A stretch of DNA of 64,000 nucleotides from Chloroflexi bacterium OLB14 (GTDB lineage: Bacteria; Chloroflexota; Anaerolineae; Anaerolineales; Villigracilaceae): positions 1-64,000 of the forward strand of contig LMZR01000011.1 in the NCBI GenBank assembly GCA_001567105.1, in the 5' to 3' direction. The position numbers and the translations under genes are program-made. Below, piece after piece: positions 17,053-26,397 of the stretch (position 1 is its first letter; each line of letters opens with the position of its first letter). The notes under the pieces are model-generated. The model worked only from the letters and a program-made list of their open reading frames with translations. It was not told the origin of the DNA and did no database searches.

Positions 17053-18195
17053 ATGTTTAACCTTCGAAAAGATTTTTTACTTGACCCTACTGTTACATTT
17101 TTGAATCACGGTTCATTTGGAGCGACGCCAAAGCCTGTTTTCAAAGAATATCAACGCTGGCAAAGGGAATTGGAACTTCAACCCGTTGAGTTTTTAGGTA
17201 GGCGTTATACTGATTTGATGTATGCTTCGCGTGAAGCGCTGGCGAATTATCTTAGCACAAGGGCAGAGAATTTAGTGTATGTTCAAAATGCTACGATTGG
17301 CTTAAATATTGTTGCTCGCTCACTTGAGTTGAAAGCAGGCGATGAGGTTTTATCTACAAATCATGAGTATGGGGCATTAGATAGAACTTGGAGGTTTCTC
17401 TCGAAAGAGAGAGGGTTTGTTTATATCAATCAAAAAGTTGATTTAACATCACAAGTAGATTTTGTGAATTCGTTTTTACAAGGTGTTACAGCAAATACTA
17501 AAGTTATTTTCTTAAGCCACATCACTTCACCTACTGCTACAATTTTTCCAATTGATCAGATTATTCAGTTTGCAAAATTAAGGAACATCATCACAGTTAT
17601 TGATGGCGCTCATGCGCCTGGTCAGATTCCGTTGCAACTAGATTTGCTGGGTGCAGATTTTTATGCAGGTAATTTGCATAAATGGTTATGTGCGCCGAAG
17701 GGCGCTGGGTTTTTGTATGCTAATCCAAAGTCTCAGCATTTGTTGAAGCCATTAATTGTTTCATGGGGATATGAATCTGTTGCACCAAGTAACTCAAAAT
17801 TTGTAGATGAGCATGAATGGCAAGGTACACGAGATGTAGCGGCGTTTTTAACTGTCCCTCACGCAATTGCATATCAGCAAAATCAAAATTGGGATAAGGT
17901 GCGAAGCGCATGTCATCAATTAGCAGTGGAGACTTGGCATCGTATGAATCAGTTATTGAAAGAGACTCCGCTTCATGCTGACCCTGAAACTTGGTTTGCA
18001 CAAATGGTAGTGTCTACACTCCCCGCTGAGGTAGATGTTGTTGTGTTTAAGCAAAGGTTGTACGATCAATATCGTGTTGAAATCCCAGTATTGGAATGGA
18101 ATGAGAAAAAATTAATTCGTTTATCTGTGCAGGGATATAATTCTCGGCTTGATACGAATCGTTTAATGAAGGCGCTGAGAAAATTAATAATATGA
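17053..18195 (+). CDS. Class V aminotransferase (isopenicillin N epimerase-like)
   Basis: PLP enzyme of the cysteine desulfurase/isopenicillin-N-epimerase group, 380 residues. FLNHGSFGATPKPV at the N-terminus, VIDGAHAPGQIPL (PLP-contacting Asp and His) and NLHKWLCAPKGAGFLY (Schiff-base Lys) are diagnostic. The last part, RLSVQGYNSRLD, is the usual C-terminal domain signature. The substrate is uncertain: members act as epimerases, lyases or desulfurases. It is coupled by a 4-base overlap to the CAP/LysM gene. Confidence 0.88.
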   Translation: MFNLRKDFLLDPTVTFLNHGSFGATPKPVFKEYQRWQRELELQPVEFLGRRYTDLMYASREALANYLSTRAENLVYVQNATIGLNIVARSLELKAGDEVLSTNHEYGALDRTWRFLSKERGFVYINQKVDLTSQVDFVNSFLQGVTANTKVIFLSHITSPTATIFPIDQIIQFAKLRNIITVIDGAHAPGQIPLQLDLLGADFYAGNLHKWLCAPKGAGFLYANPKSQHLLKPLIVSWGYESVAPSNSKFVDEHEWQGTRDVAAFLTVPHAIAYQQNQNWDKVRSACHQLAVETWHRMNQLLKETPLHADPETWFAQMVVSTLPAEVDVVVFKQRLYDQYRVEIPVLEWNEKKLIRLSVQGYNSRLDTNRLMKALRKLII

Positions 18196-19217
18196 AGAAA
18201 AAGATTTTATTATTTATGTTACTGTTGCTTGGGGTAGGTTCAGTACCGTTGCAATATGCAAATGCTAAACCTGTTTATTATCCCATTACATCTCCAGCAG
18301 AATTGATTCAAGCCGTAAATGAGTTACGGGCTTCATATGGGTTGGCGGCTTTAGCTTCTCATCCTATTTTGATGCAGACTGCTCAAGCACAAGCCGATTA
18401 CATGGCGGCAACAGGTAATGTGACACATACACGCCCAAATGGCATGACTTATACCCAACAACTGCTTTCATTGGGGTTTCCACTGGCTGGTGATTTATCG
18501 CTAGGTGGTTTTCGTGCTGAAAATATATTATCTACTTATGGCTATTTAGATTGGAATGGGGTACCACCCGCTTGGCAAGATGCTGATCACATGAACACGA
18601 TGCTTTCGCAAAACTATACTCACATTGGTGTAGGGATTTCACAAGCAAATGGAAGTTATTACTATGCAGTAGATGCTGCTGCTTCGACATCAAATGGGCA
18701 GATGCAAGATACTGCTCAGGATGTGCTTTCAGGCTCATCTGGTACTTCGGCTGAGGCAGCAGGGGTTAGCCAATTCATGGTGCCGATTACGTTAAGTACG
18801 CCTGATGCAAATGGAGATGTACGCCATAAAGTGAAATATGGGCAAACTTTGTGGAGTATTGCCATTGCTTATGGAACTACAATAAAAAATATTCAAGCAT
18901 TAAATGGCTTGGGTGAAGATTTAACAATTTATCAAGGGCAAGATTTATTGGTGTTGAAAAATATTCCTACCCCAATTCCTACTGCTATATCTACTACTAC
19001 CGTTCAGCCAATTCAACCTACTCAACTTTTTATAGCTACTGTAACTAATACGCCAACGCCTAGCACTGCTCAAATTGTTGCTACCTCAACTGTAGAAACT
19101 TTAGAAACCAAAACGACTAATTCAGCAAATTCGCGTCTGCTGGTTATTTTATTAATTGTGGCGGCTTTTGTTGGTGCAGGAATGGCGGTTTGGTTAATTA
19201 GAGACCCCAATAATTAG
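18192..19217 (+). CDS. Secreted CAP-domain protein with LysM and membrane anchor
   Basis: An N-terminal hydrophobic signal (residues 3-20) is followed by a CAP/SCP domain (about 38-165): VNELRASYGL, MQTAQAQADYMA, GNVTHTRPNGMTY and NYTHIGVGIS. A LysM repeat (216-262: HKVKYGQTLWSIAIAYG, QALNGL) gives peptidoglycan binding. A Thr/Pro-rich linker follows and a C-terminal transmembrane helix (315-335, LLVILLIVAAFVGAG). It is probably displayed on the cell surface, held to the wall and membrane. The biochemical role of bacterial CAP domains is poorly known. Confidence 0.9.
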   Translation: MKKKILLFMLLLLGVGSVPLQYANAKPVYYPITSPAELIQAVNELRASYGLAALASHPILMQTAQAQADYMAATGNVTHTRPNGMTYTQQLLSLGFPLAGDLSLGGFRAENILSTYGYLDWNGVPPAWQDADHMNTMLSQNYTHIGVGISQANGSYYYAVDAAASTSNGQMQDTAQDVLSGSSGTSAEAAGVSQFMVPITLSTPDANGDVRHKVKYGQTLWSIAIAYGTTIKNIQALNGLGEDLTIYQGQDLLVLKNIPTPIPTAISTTTVQPIQPTQLFIATVTNTPTPSTAQIVATSTVETLETKTTNSANSRLLVILLIVAAFVGAGMAVWLIRDPNN

Positions 19218-19264
19218 GTAAAATTCGCTCTATCGATCTCGTCACAATATCAGAAAGGTTATCA

Positions 19265-20146
19265 ATGGAAATTTCATTAGCACTTGGTGGGGGAGGCGCA
19301 AAAGGAAACGCTCACATTGGCGTGTTGCGCCGTTTAGAAAAAGAAGGTTATCAGATTAAATCAATTGCAGGCACTAGCTTTGGGGGCTTGGTTGGTGTTT
19401 TGTACGCTCATGGCTCTACACCGCAACAAATTCAAGAATTATTTGCTGCAGTCAATCAAAAAGCTTTATATGGCCGTGCGCCACAAGATGGACCATCATT
19501 GCTTGGCTTCAATGGTATCCGTAGCTTGCTAGAGCAAACTGTAGGTGAAAGAACATTTGCCGATTTGCGCATCCCCTGTGCAGTTGCAGCGGTAGATTTG
19601 AACAAGGGAACGGAAGTGATTCTTTCTGAAGGCAAATTGATAGATGCAGTGTTGGCAACTATTGCCCTACCAGGAATTTTCCCTGTACAACATATTCAGG
19701 ATTTAGATTTAATAGACGGCGGTATGCTCAATCCTATCCCTGTTTCAGTGGCGCGTAAGTTAAGCCCATCATTGCCCATTGTTGCTGTAGCACTCACCGA
19801 GCCGATGGATATGCCCATACATGGTTATAAAATTCCAGTACCAAGTTATGTGCCTCACCAAATTGTTGAACGACTTTCAAGAATTTCGCTGGCGCAATCG
19901 CTTGATGTATTTCTACGCTCAGTAGATGTAAGCACAAAGGCGATTGCCTACTTACGCTTACATCTTGATAAACCAGATGTCATCGTCCGCCCAGATGTGC
20001 ATCATGTTGATATATTAGATGAAGTAGATGTAGTAGATTTAGCCCAACGTGGCGAACAAGCCTTAGAAGCAGTATTACCAGAAATAAAGCAAGCCACTTC
20101 ATGGTTTGCGCGCACACGCCGAAAAATTTTTGGAGCTAAATTGTGA
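19265..20146 (+). CDS. Patatin-like phospholipase (RssA family)
   Basis: Ser-Asp dyad acyl hydrolase, 293 residues. The oxyanion loop GGGGAKGNAHIGVL, nucleophile elbow GTSFGG and catalytic Asp in DGGMLNPIPV are all intact. No signal peptide; these proteins are cytosolic or peripheral at the membrane. A ribosome site AGAAAGG precedes the ATG. It is coupled by a 4-base overlap (GTGA) to the following small membrane protein gene. Confidence 0.92.
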   Translation: MEISLALGGGGAKGNAHIGVLRRLEKEGYQIKSIAGTSFGGLVGVLYAHGSTPQQIQELFAAVNQKALYGRAPQDGPSLLGFNGIRSLLEQTVGERTFADLRIPCAVAAVDLNKGTEVILSEGKLIDAVLATIALPGIFPVQHIQDLDLIDGGMLNPIPVSVARKLSPSLPIVAVALTEPMDMPIHGYKIPVPSYVPHQIVERLSRISLAQSLDVFLRSVDVSTKAIAYLRLHLDKPDVIVRPDVHHVDILDEVDVVDLAQRGEQALEAVLPEIKQATSWFARTRRKIFGAKL

Positions 20147-20373
20147 GTCGTGATTTACGCAAATATATAAAAGACACCAACACTCAAATAATCATCGGTG
20201 CATTTGTTTTATTATTCGTAGTTGGGCTTGGGCTCATTTGGGCAATTTATGGGTTTGGCGCGGCAGTCTCTGGCTTTTTATGTTTACTTGGCGCGCTTGT
20301 GCCTATTGGATTAATTTTTATTGCCTTATACGGAATCGATTGGATTGTAAAATATGGAAACCGCGACAACTAA
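20143..20373 (+). CDS. Small two-helix membrane protein
   Basis: A 76-residue protein starting at GTG inside the end of the patatin gene. Two transmembrane helices are clear (residues about 16-38 and 42-64) with a short charged N-terminus and basic C-terminus. I do not recognise a family. Its end overlaps the following hydrolase gene by 20 bases, so all three genes are probably translated together. Confidence 0.65.
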   Translation: MSRDLRKYIKDTNTQIIIGAFVLLFVVGLGLIWAIYGFGAAVSGFLCLLGALVPIGLIFIALYGIDWIVKYGNRDN

Positions 20374-21028
20374 AACAGAATTAATTTCATTCAACAATTG
20401 GACGTTACGAGTACGCCAAGCAGAAATTGAAAATCCAAAAGTATTGATTATGATTCACGGCATTACAGGTGATGAAAATTCGATGTGGGTTTTTGGTAGA
20501 AAATTTTCAAAAAATCTTTTGATTATTTCACCACGCGCACCTTATAACGCAGATGCAGGCGGTTACTCATGGCGCGATGTGGATAAACACCCGCTTCATG
20601 CTGACTTCAGCCTGCCACGCTCCGAGATGCTTAAGTCATCGGCTGACGATTTGATCAAGCTCATAGATCAGTACACAGCTTCACTCAAGGTTGAAGCGCA
20701 TCAATTCGATGTAGTGGGATTCAGTCAAGGCGCGGCGATGGTCAGTGTATTAGGTTTTTTATATCCTGAAAGAATTCGTAGCATGGCAATGTTGGCTGGC
20801 TTTGTGCCATCAGGTTTGGATGAGAAAATTAATCAAAAAGTTTTGCTAAACAAAAATGTTTTTGTAGCGCATGGCTCACAAGATGAGACTGTGAAAATTG
20901 AACGAGCGTATGAATCGGTTAAGTGGTTGAAAGAAGCAGGCGCGCAAGTGCAATTTGTGGAAGATGAAGTGGGGCATAAATTGGGCGCCAATGGCATGAA
21001 GGCTTTGGTAGAATTTTTTGCGGATTAA
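20354..21028 (+). CDS. Alpha/beta hydrolase, phospholipase/carboxylesterase type
   Basis: A 224-residue esterase. The triad is visible: nucleophile in GFSQGAAM, Asp in HGSQDETV and His in GHKLGANG. The N-terminal HGITGDENSMW supplies the oxyanion region and SPRAPYNADAGGYSW matches the carboxylesterase-2 family. Cytosolic. Together with the upstream patatin and small membrane protein it forms a likely lipid or ester hydrolysis operon; the substrate is unknown. Confidence 0.85.
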   Translation: METATTKTELISFNNWTLRVRQAEIENPKVLIMIHGITGDENSMWVFGRKFSKNLLIISPRAPYNADAGGYSWRDVDKHPLHADFSLPRSEMLKSSADDLIKLIDQYTASLKVEAHQFDVVGFSQGAAMVSVLGFLYPERIRSMAMLAGFVPSGLDEKINQKVLLNKNVFVAHGSQDETVKIERAYESVKWLKEAGAQVQFVEDEVGHKLGANGMKALVEFFAD

Positions 21029-21083
21029 TATTTTCTCACGCGATAGTTGACGTTGATTTTGTTTACAGGTATGCTTAAAAAAA

Positions 21084-21135
21084 GTACCGCGACATTTATG
21101 TCGCGTTTGAAATGGCGAGATAAATCTCGCCGTAC
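21084..21135. repeat. GTAC-ended tandem hairpin element, copy 1
   Basis: Two adjacent perfect hairpins share a short-arm plan. CGCGACATTTATGTCGCG (21088-21105) and GGCGAGATAAATCTCGCC (21114-21131) flank TTTGAAAT, and the whole begins and ends with GTAC. A related element lies at 44895-44941. It is intergenic. Confidence 0.75.
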
Positions 21136-21151
21136 AGTATAAAGGTGTTTA

Positions 21152-22310
21152 ATGAAAAAAAATATTTCTCGGCGTGATTTTTTGAAAATTTCAGGTATAG
21201 GCTTGAGTGCTTTAGCATTCAAACCTTATTTGCTTCCGCAATATGAATACTTTGCCAGCCCAAAGCGTTTACCTCAATTCCCTGCTAGTGAAATTATTGG
21301 GCGTGTAACAGACCCCGATGTTGATTTACGTAGTCGCCCAACCAATGACCCTGGCTTGAATACATCTATTGGAAAATTAGCAGCAGATACATTGGTGGAA
21401 TGGAATCGTGAAGTGATTGGAAATGTAGTAGGTGGTTTGGCAAATCAAAAATATGTTGAAACACCGCAAGGTTATATTTATGGTTCTATCTTACAGCCGA
21501 CTCGTAACCTGCCTAATACACCTGTAACCGAACTGCCAAACGGACAAGGCTTTTTTGCAGAAGTGACAGTGCCGTATGTTGATTTAGCGCATGAAGGCGT
21601 GGTGGCTTCTCCATGGTTGCAAGATCATATTGTGTTTAACTTTCCGCCACGTTTGTATTATGGTCAAGTAGTGTGGATTGACCAAATCCGTAATGTAAAT
21701 GGTTTTGTTGAATATCGTTGGAATGAAGATGCCGCAGGGCGCGGCTATGGTTACGGTGGCTCGTACGGTGAATATTTCTGGGGAGATGGCGCCGCTTTCA
21801 AAATCCTCACCGAAGATGATGTTTCTATGATTAGCCCCGATATTGACCCAGCTGAAAAAACAATTTCGATTGATTTAGATTATCAAACCTTATCATGCTA
21901 TGAAGGCACACGCGAGGTATTTTTCTGCCAGATTTCGAGCGGAAAAAGTTACGACCCCGTAACTGGTGAAATTGTAGATACCTTTGCTACACCTGCTGGC
22001 ACATTATTAACCTATTGGAAAATTGTTTCCAAAAATATGACCGCTGGCAATGAAGGCGCTTCTGGATATTCCACACCTGCTGTGCCATGGTGTACGTTTA
22101 TCGCTTCGGGCGGTGTGGCTATTCATGGTGCTTTTTGGCATAATGCCTTTGGAGAAAAAACGTTCACATGGTTGTGTGAATGTTTTACCAGAACACGCCA
22201 AATGGATTTTTCGCTGGACAACTCCTTATGTATCTTTAGCCGTAGGTGAAGAGCGCAGATCATTGCCAGATCATGGCACGATTGTTAACTCATCAGAAAC
22301 AAAATTTTAA
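21152..22310 (+). CDS. L,D-transpeptidase (YkuD) with Tat-like signal, frameshifted
   Basis: Cell-wall cross-linking or lipoprotein-anchoring enzyme. The N-terminus SRRDFLKISG followed by a hydrophobic stretch is a Tat-type signal. Residues about 40-230 look like SH3-type wall-binding modules (RVTDPDVDLRSRP). The YkuD domain starts near 245 (KTISIDLDYQTLSCYEG) with the conserved IHGAFWHN. The literal frame stops at 22249; reducing A6 at 22155-22160 to A5 restores SHGCVNVLPEHAKWIF, with the catalytic Cys, to a stop at 22310. Without that repair the enzyme would lack its nucleophile. Confidence 0.88.
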
Positions 22311-22320
22311 TTTATTAGTC

Positions 22321-22353
22321 AGACCCTAAAGGTCTTAAAGACCTTTAGGGTCT
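22321..22353. repeat. 33-base perfect palindrome
   Basis: AGACCCTAAAGGTCTT and AAGACCTTTAGGGTCT are perfect complements around a single A. There is no downstream T-tract, but a 16-bp stem in RNA could still end transcription of the transpeptidase. It sits 21 bases before the ccdA start. It resembles short palindromic repeats elsewhere in this window in design but not in sequence. Confidence 0.75.
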
Positions 22354-22374
22354 ATAATTTTGAGAGAGAAAAAT

Positions 22375-23097
22375 ATGGACCTTTCACAAATCACAGTTTG
22401 GTTAGCATTTTTAGCAGGCTTGGCATCCTTTTTATCACCTTGCGTGTTTTCGCTGGTGCCTGCTTATGTAGGTTATCTCGGCGGAAAATCTGCAGGGGCA
22501 GGCGCACAACAAAATCGTTGGTACACCTTTTCTCACGGCTTAGCATTTGTGCTTGGCTTTAGTTTTGTTTTTATCACCTTAGGTGTTGCCGCTTCATACG
22601 CAGGCGGATTACTATATGACCTGCGTAACTGGTTGGCAAAAATTGGTGGCATTGTGGTCATCATTTTTGGCTTACATATGATCGGCATAATCAAAATCCC
22701 ATTCCTTAATTATGATACCCGTATTCAACAAGCTCCAGACCAAAAACTTGGCTATCTATCCTCAGCCTTGATGGGCGTTTTCTTTTCGGCAGGATGGTCT
22801 CCCTGTGTAGGACCTGTGTTAGGTGCAATTTTGACTCTTGCCCTCAACGGTGGTTCTATCTCACAAGGCGTTACGCTTCTTTCTTTTTATTCAGCTGGTT
22901 TAGCCATCCCATTTTTGATAGCCGCCCTCGGCATCGGCTGGGTAACAAATACATTAAGAAAATATAAAAACTTCACCCGCTATGTGGAAATCATCATGGG
23001 TATTTTGCTTGTTATTATAGGTGTATTATTGTTTACAGGCTTATTTTCTCTCATTGCCCAACAAGGTCAATTCTTCTGGGTAGATTTTGGACTATAG
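22375..23097 (+). CDS. ccdA: CcdA-type thiol/disulfide transport membrane protein
   Basis: Six-helix membrane protein that carries reducing power from cytosolic thioredoxin to the outside, usually for cytochrome c maturation. The two pseudo-repeats carry the redox cysteines in the conserved PC motifs SPCVFSLVPAYVGYLGG (about residue 24) and SPCVGPVLGAILTLAL (about 142). I start at the ATG at 22375 (MDLSQIT), which follows a GAGAGAGAAA ribosome-site region; an ATG-like start at 22360 adds five residues. No thioredoxin-like partner is adjacent, but the next gene has a glutaredoxin-like domain. Confidence 0.92.
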   Translation: MDLSQITVWLAFLAGLASFLSPCVFSLVPAYVGYLGGKSAGAGAQQNRWYTFSHGLAFVLGFSFVFITLGVAASYAGGLLYDLRNWLAKIGGIVVIIFGLHMIGIIKIPFLNYDTRIQQAPDQKLGYLSSALMGVFFSAGWSPCVGPVLGAILTLALNGGSISQGVTLLSFYSAGLAIPFLIAALGIGWVTNTLRKYKNFTRYVEIIMGILLVIIGVLLFTGLFSLIAQQGQFFWVDFGL

Positions 23098-23139
23098 CAA
23101 TTTACGAATTACCCCTAACAGCTAATCGTTAAGAGCCTA

Positions 23140-24153
23140 ATGCTAAATATCACTCTCTATACTCAACAAAATAACCCAGCCTGTGAACAAATTAAAAAAG
23201 ATTTGGATGAATTAAGAGAGCAATATCCGCACCGTATTATAGAAGTAGATATTGATACAGATGCCTTGCTCAAAGTTAAATATAATAAAGTTGTCCCCAT
23301 TCTAGAAGTTGGACCCTACTCACTCAAAGGCGCAGTCACCAAACAAAAACTACAAATGACTTTAGGCGCCGCATCTGATAGAAAAAATCAACTAGAAAAA
23401 TTAGAAGACCCCGAATATAAAATCCGCGTTCAAAGAGGAAAAACTGTGACCATTGGCGATAAAATCTCATTCTGGATTTCAAAACGATATCTACTTTTAC
23501 TAAATTTATTTATGTTATTGTATGTCGGCTTTCCATTCCTTGCGCCGACTTTAATGAAACTCGGTGCGCAAACACCAGCTAAAGTAATTTATAAAATGTA
23601 CAGCCCGTTGTGTCATCAATTTGGCTTTCGTTCATTTTTCTTGTATGGCGAACAACCTTTTTATCCACTGGCAGAAGCACATGTAGATGATTACAAAACC
23701 TTTGAACAAGTAACAGGCATCTCCGATTTAGATAACCCATACAGTGTTACACGTTTTGAGGCTCGTAATTTTATAGGCAATGAAATTACTGGTTATAAAA
23801 TTGCCTTATGCGAACGTGATGTTGCCATTTACTTTGCTATTTTAGGCTTCGGAATTTTCTTTGGGCTAACAGGGCGCAAACTCAAATCGTTGCATTTCAT
23901 TGCTTGGATGTTACTTGGCATTGCTCCAATTGGCTTCGATGGTTTTTCACAACTCTTAAGTCAATTCAACTGGGAATGGCTATCTGCTTTGATTCCATAT
24001 CGCGAGAGCACACCATTCTTGCGTGCGCTCACTGGCGCACTCTTTGGTTTGTTCACCGCATGGTTTGCATATCCAAACATCGAAGAATCAATGAATGAAA
24101 CCCGCCAATACTACATCAAAAAATTTGCAGTCAATGAGCAGGTAAAAGAATAA
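23140..24153 (+). CDS. Glutaredoxin-like/DUF2085 membrane fusion protein
   Basis: Residues 1-80 resemble a glutaredoxin-like DUF836 domain (ITLYTQQNNPACEQIKKDL, KVVPILEVGPY). The family's first CxxC cysteine is missing: the site reads NPAC, so one cysteine remains. After a charged linker come transmembrane segments at about 122-142 and 230-310. Between them lies YSPLCHQFGFRSFFLYGEQPF, the DUF2085 signature, and GYKIALCERDVAIYFAI follows. The function is unknown; the context with CcdA suggests membrane redox chemistry. It ends one base into pgeF. Confidence 0.75.
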   Translation: MLNITLYTQQNNPACEQIKKDLDELREQYPHRIIEVDIDTDALLKVKYNKVVPILEVGPYSLKGAVTKQKLQMTLGAASDRKNQLEKLEDPEYKIRVQRGKTVTIGDKISFWISKRYLLLLNLFMLLYVGFPFLAPTLMKLGAQTPAKVIYKMYSPLCHQFGFRSFFLYGEQPFYPLAEAHVDDYKTFEQVTGISDLDNPYSVTRFEARNFIGNEITGYKIALCERDVAIYFAILGFGIFFGLTGRKLKSLHFIAWMLLGIAPIGFDGFSQLLSQFNWEWLSALIPYRESTPFLRALTGALFGLFTAWFAYPNIEESMNETRQYYIKKFAVNEQVKE

Positions 24154-24932
24154 TGCCCTTTCAACAAAAAAACGGGCTACGTTTTTATCAGTTTGATATT
24201 TTTTCGCCAGCCATCACGCATGGCGTATTTACTCGTCACGGCGGTGTTAGCCCCGAGCCATGGCAAACATTGAATTTAAGCATCTCAGTGGGGGATGATA
24301 AGACTCGCGCGCGAGAGAATCGCTTGCGTGCATTTGAGGTGCTGGCGCGCGACCCCGCTTCTTTACATGATGCACACTTGGTTCATGGAGTGGACTTTGT
24401 ACTAGCCCATGCCCCCAGACCAGAACATCAGCCTAGCCTGAAAGCAGATATTTTACTGACCAATAAACCCGAAGTTACATTATTCATGCGTTATGCCGAT
24501 TGTGTTCCGCTTTTATTTCACGACCCTAAGGAAAATGTTATTGCTTTATCTCACGCAGGTTGGATGGGCACTGTGCAAGGTGTAGCACAAGTAACAGTAA
24601 AGGCTATGATGGAACATTACAACTGCCAGCCTGAAAATATTGTTGCTGGTATTGGTCCGTCTATATCAGTAGATCATTATGAAGTTGGTGAAGATGTTGC
24701 TGTACAATTTCGTGAAAAATATAAAGATGATGCTGAGAAAATTTTACAAGTTAGGGATGACAAACTGTATCTCGATTTATGGACTGCGAACGTGCTTCAA
24801 TTAAGAAATGCAGGTGTGGAGCAAATTCAAATTTCAGGTTTGTGCACAGCTTGCCATTTAGATGATTGGTTTTCGCACCGCGCTGAAAAAGGTAAGACGG
24901 GTAGGTTTGGGGTGTTGCTGGGGTTGAATTAA
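24153..24932 (+). CDS. pgeF: PgeF/YfiH (laccase-domain) purine nucleoside or muropeptide-editing enzyme
   Basis: Multicopper-oxidase-like in name only; the family (DUF152) has been described as zinc-dependent purine nucleoside phosphorylase/deaminase and as a peptidoglycan-editing factor. Motifs: GVFTRHGGVSPEPWQTLNLS, HLVHGVD, MRYADCVPLLF, SHAGWMGTVQGV and CTACHLDDWFSHRAEKGKTGRF. These carry the His/Cys metal ligands. Length 259 is typical. It overlaps the previous stop by one base. Downstream lies the yggS-yggT-yggU group, a common neighbour of pgeF in many bacteria. Confidence 0.92.
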   Translation: MPFQQKNGLRFYQFDIFSPAITHGVFTRHGGVSPEPWQTLNLSISVGDDKTRARENRLRAFEVLARDPASLHDAHLVHGVDFVLAHAPRPEHQPSLKADILLTNKPEVTLFMRYADCVPLLFHDPKENVIALSHAGWMGTVQGVAQVTVKAMMEHYNCQPENIVAGIGPSISVDHYEVGEDVAVQFREKYKDDAEKILQVRDDKLYLDLWTANVLQLRNAGVEQIQISGLCTACHLDDWFSHRAEKGKTGRFGVLLGLN

Positions 24933-25047
24933 TAAGATGCCTAAATATAATGATCATGTTGAAGTTCAGTAAGCAGGTTGAAGGTCAGGGGAGAGGCGGG
25001 TAAAATTGAGAGATGGATGAACTCGTTAAGCAAATCAAAAAGTAGGA

Positions 25048-25758
25048 ATGAAGCGACTTTGGAAAAAAATCGCATCTTCAGCAAATAGAGCAGGTCGAAA
25101 TGTTGAATCTATTAAGCTGGTGGTGGTGACGAAATCTCAGCCTGTGGAGGTGGTGCGAGCGGCAATTGAGGCGGGGGCAAAAGTTTTAGGTGAGAATTAT
25201 GCTGAGGAAGGTGTTACGAAAATTCAATCTTTGGTAGATTTTTCTGCGGTAGAATGGCATATGATTGGTCATGTGCAGAGTCGTAAGGCGCAGTTGGTGG
25301 CTGAGAACTTTAACTTTTTACACTCGTTAGATAGTTTGAAACTTGCGAAACGATTAGATAGATTTTGCGGTGAGGCGAAAAGAGTTTTGCCAGTGTTGTT
25401 GGAGTTTAATGTGGGTGGGGAAGAAAGTAAAAGTGGCTGGAATGCTTTTGATGAAGGTCGTTGGCAGGAGTTGTTAGGTGAGTTGAACGAGATTTTGCTG
25501 TTACCTAATTTGCAAGTGCGTGGTTTGATGGCGATGCCGCCGATTGGCGCTGTGGCTGAGGATTCTCGTCAGTTTTTTGTGAAGTTGAAACGTTTGCAAG
25601 AATTTTTAATGAGACAATATCCGCAAGTAGATTTTTCGGAACTTTCGATGGGTACGAGTTTGGATTATGAAGTGGCGATTGAAGAAGGTGCTACTTTTGT
25701 GCGTGTGGGTACGGCAATTGTTGGTGAGAGAAATTATAAAAATATGGAGAGAGAATGA
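25048..25758 (+). CDS. yggS: PLP homeostasis protein YggS
   Basis: PLP-binding TIM-barrel protein involved in vitamin B6 and amino acid homeostasis. VVTKSQPVE carries the PLP lysine; GENYAEEGVTKI, WHMIGHVQSRKAQ, LEFNVGGEESKSGW, GLMAMPP and LSMGTSLDYEVAIEEGATFVRVGTAI follow in normal order. At 236 residues the N-terminus looks a little short. An ATG at 25013 (MDELVKQIKK) lies in another frame, and one base in the A5 run near 25037-25041 would join them, so another indel is possible. It is coupled by a 4-base overlap to yggT. Confidence 0.92.
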   Translation: MKRLWKKIASSANRAGRNVESIKLVVVTKSQPVEVVRAAIEAGAKVLGENYAEEGVTKIQSLVDFSAVEWHMIGHVQSRKAQLVAENFNFLHSLDSLKLAKRLDRFCGEAKRVLPVLLEFNVGGEESKSGWNAFDEGRWQELLGELNEILLLPNLQVRGLMAMPPIGAVAEDSRQFFVKLKRLQEFLMRQYPQVDFSELSMGTSLDYEVAIEEGATFVRVGTAIVGERNYKNMERE

Positions 25759-26012
25759 GTTCTGCGGCTTTGGTATTATTGGTAAGGATTATTTTTGAGT
25801 TGTTGATTTGGATAGTAATTGCTTCTTCATTGTTATCTTTTTTTGTTTCGCCTTATCACCCTGTGCGAGAGGCTTTAGATAGAATTGTGGCTCCGTTGCT
25901 CAACCCAATTCGGAATATGATTCCGCCTGCTGGTGGTTTAGATTTTAGCCCGTTGTTCTTGATTTTAGTATTGAACTTAGTTGAACGATTGTTGATTGTA
26001 TTACTTTCATAA
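25755..26012 (+). CDS. yggT: YggT family membrane protein
   Basis: An 85-residue protein with two transmembrane helices (about 4-27 and 63-83) around the conserved YHPVREALDRIVAPLLNPIRNMIPP loop with its FSPLF motif. Family members sit next to yggS in many genomes and have been linked to osmotic tolerance and cell-division membrane functions. It starts in the yggS stop codon; yggU follows after 12 bases. Confidence 0.93.
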   Translation: MSSAALVLLVRIIFELLIWIVIASSLLSFFVSPYHPVREALDRIVAPLLNPIRNMIPPAGGLDFSPLFLILVLNLVERLLIVLLS

Positions 26013-26024
26013 GCGAGGTGTAGC

Positions 26025-26333
26025 ATGACCAGAAAATTTGAATTGCGTGATGGTAAACGAGGTGCGGCTTTGGCAGTACGCGTGACTCCGCGTGCTAGCC
26101 GAAATCAGATTGTGAGCATGATGGGCGATGGTACTATCAAGGTGCATATCGCCTCAGATGCTGAAGATGCTCAAACCAATGTTGAATTAGTTTCATTTTT
26201 GGCTGAAGTGCTTGGCGTGCCTCAAACGCGTTTGGAAATTGTGGCTGGTGAAAATGGGCGGGATAAGCTGATTTCTATTTTGGATATGGATGTAGATACG
26301 GCGCATCAGCGCATTGTGGCGCATATGGATTAA
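26025..26333 (+). CDS. yggU: YggU/DUF167 protein
   Basis: A 102-residue member of the UPF0235 family. AVRVTPRASRNQI at the start and VELVSFLAEVLGVPQTRLEIVAGENGRDKLI are diagnostic. Small, cytosolic, of unknown function; the yggS-yggT-yggU order is conserved widely. An AGCGAGGTG ribosome-site region precedes the ATG. Confidence 0.92.
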   Translation: MTRKFELRDGKRGAALAVRVTPRASRNQIVSMMGDGTIKVHIASDAEDAQTNVELVSFLAEVLGVPQTRLEIVAGENGRDKLISILDMDVDTAHQRIVAHMD

Positions 26334-26397
26334 TAGCGGCGCAAAGGTTTCCTGCGTAGATTGCCTAGCCTTATATGAATATTCAATATCGAGCATT

